Source of the DNA: Saccharomycopsis fibuligera x Saccharomycopsis cf. fibuligera
Taxonomy: Eukaryota > Ascomycota > Saccharomycetes > Ascoideales > Saccharomycopsidaceae
Direction of reading: 5' to 3'
DNA: 64,000 bases
Assembly: GCA_001936135.1 (NCBI GenBank)
Contig: CP012812.1
Location: forward strand, 558,001-622,000
Shown here one piece after another: positions 63,915-64,000 of this stretch. The notes beneath the pieces were generated by a model, which was given only the letters and a program-made list of their open reading frames with translations, was not told the DNA's origin and searched no databases. Each line of letters begins with the position of its first letter. Position 1 is the stretch's first letter. The position numbers were made by a program, and so were the translations under genes.

Positions 63915-64000
63915 GGCCAACAAAGCTAGATGCTGACGAGAGTTTGGCACGTTTGATGGATTTGCTGTCAGAATTTCTATGATCTGATGATTCATCATCT
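61690..64000 (-). CDS. SPT23: SPT23/MGA2 membrane-bound transcription activator, 5' end beyond window
   Basis: ER-anchored regulator released by ubiquitin/proteasome processing to activate the desaturase gene OLE1. The frame stays open to the window edge at 64000, so the N-terminus is missing; an internal ATG at 63861 follows an Asn run and is unlikely to be the true start. Counting from that internal Met, an IPT/TIG domain starts at about 126 (YLPMIQKVIPSEGPIRGGIEITLLG). Ankyrin repeats (TMLHLACFKGLPKVVSALI, then GFTPLHFASLGGHAKIIKML) are at about 340-410, and one membrane anchor (LLFFWVPLLIVMASFYIYS) is near the C-terminus. An acidic, Asn-rich linker lies between. Candida relatives usually have one gene of this type. 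Confidence 0.93.
63868..63912. repeat. ATT/AAT trinucleotide repeat encoding poly-Asn in SPT23
   Basis: Fifteen uninterrupted ATT units on the + strand, read as AAT (Asn) codons in the SPT23 frame. Such a microsatellite is expected to vary in length between strains. Confidence 0.85.

Overview
The window is nuclear chromosomal DNA of a budding yeast (Saccharomycotina). Protein families point to the CTG-Ser1 clade (Candida/Lodderomyces relatives): a gamma-butyrobetaine-type dioxygenase, an ATO acetate transporter, several KRE2/MNT1 mannosyltransferases, and Asn/Ser/Gln-rich regulators. Reading MAE1 (647 codons) and PGI1 (558 codons) codon by codon, I found no CTG in either, while leucine is mostly TTG. 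That fits a lineage in which CTG is reassigned, but does not prove it. Intergenic DNA is AT-rich, with long poly-A/T tracts. The species cannot be fixed from the sequence alone.

Layout. 1-16 kb: TRZ1 (tRNase Z, +), SSN3/CDK8 (-), SUV3 (mitochondrial RNA helicase, +), a tandem pair of short-chain dehydrogenases (-), and a BUR1/SGV1-type CDK (+). 17-28 kb: an LPE10/MRS2 mitochondrial Mg2+ channel (-), two tandem KRE2/MNT1 mannosyltransferases (-), and the forkhead factor HCM1 (-). 29-34 kb: a small, probably spliced gene of unknown function (-) and MAE1 malic enzyme (-). 33.6-42.7 kb is gene-poor, interrupted only by an ATO transporter (-). 42.7-53.3 kb: FTH1 vacuolar iron permease (+), CBR1 cytochrome b5 reductase (+), a carnitine-pathway dioxygenase (-), SNU66 splicing factor (-), SPO11 with five small introns (+), and an ERP2/ERP4 p24 cargo receptor (+). 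53.3-64 kb: an orphan 148-aa ORF (+), a third KRE2/MNT1 mannosyltransferase (-), PGI1 (-), and the 3' part of SPT23/MGA2 (-), which runs off the right edge.

The genes are mostly independent housekeeping and regulatory loci. Themes are mitochondrial RNA and ion biology (TRZ1, SUV3, LPE10), CDK control of transcription (SSN3, BUR1), cell-wall mannosylation (three GT15 genes) and alternative-carbon metabolism (MAE1, ATO, BBH-type enzyme).

Most useful observations: (i) TRZ1 has a 118-codon in-frame, presequence-like extension with no ATG, headed by a TTG in strong context; (ii) SPO11 can be fully reconstructed from six exons with phase-consistent junctions; (iii) a second spliced gene with an odd 5' splice site; (iv) two clusters of hairpin-forming sequence in intergenic DNA; (v) precise candidate regulatory sites (MCB boxes above HCM1, a URS1 decamer above CBR1). 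I saw no convincing tRNA, rRNA, transposon or CRISPR. I did not find a clear new multi-gene system.
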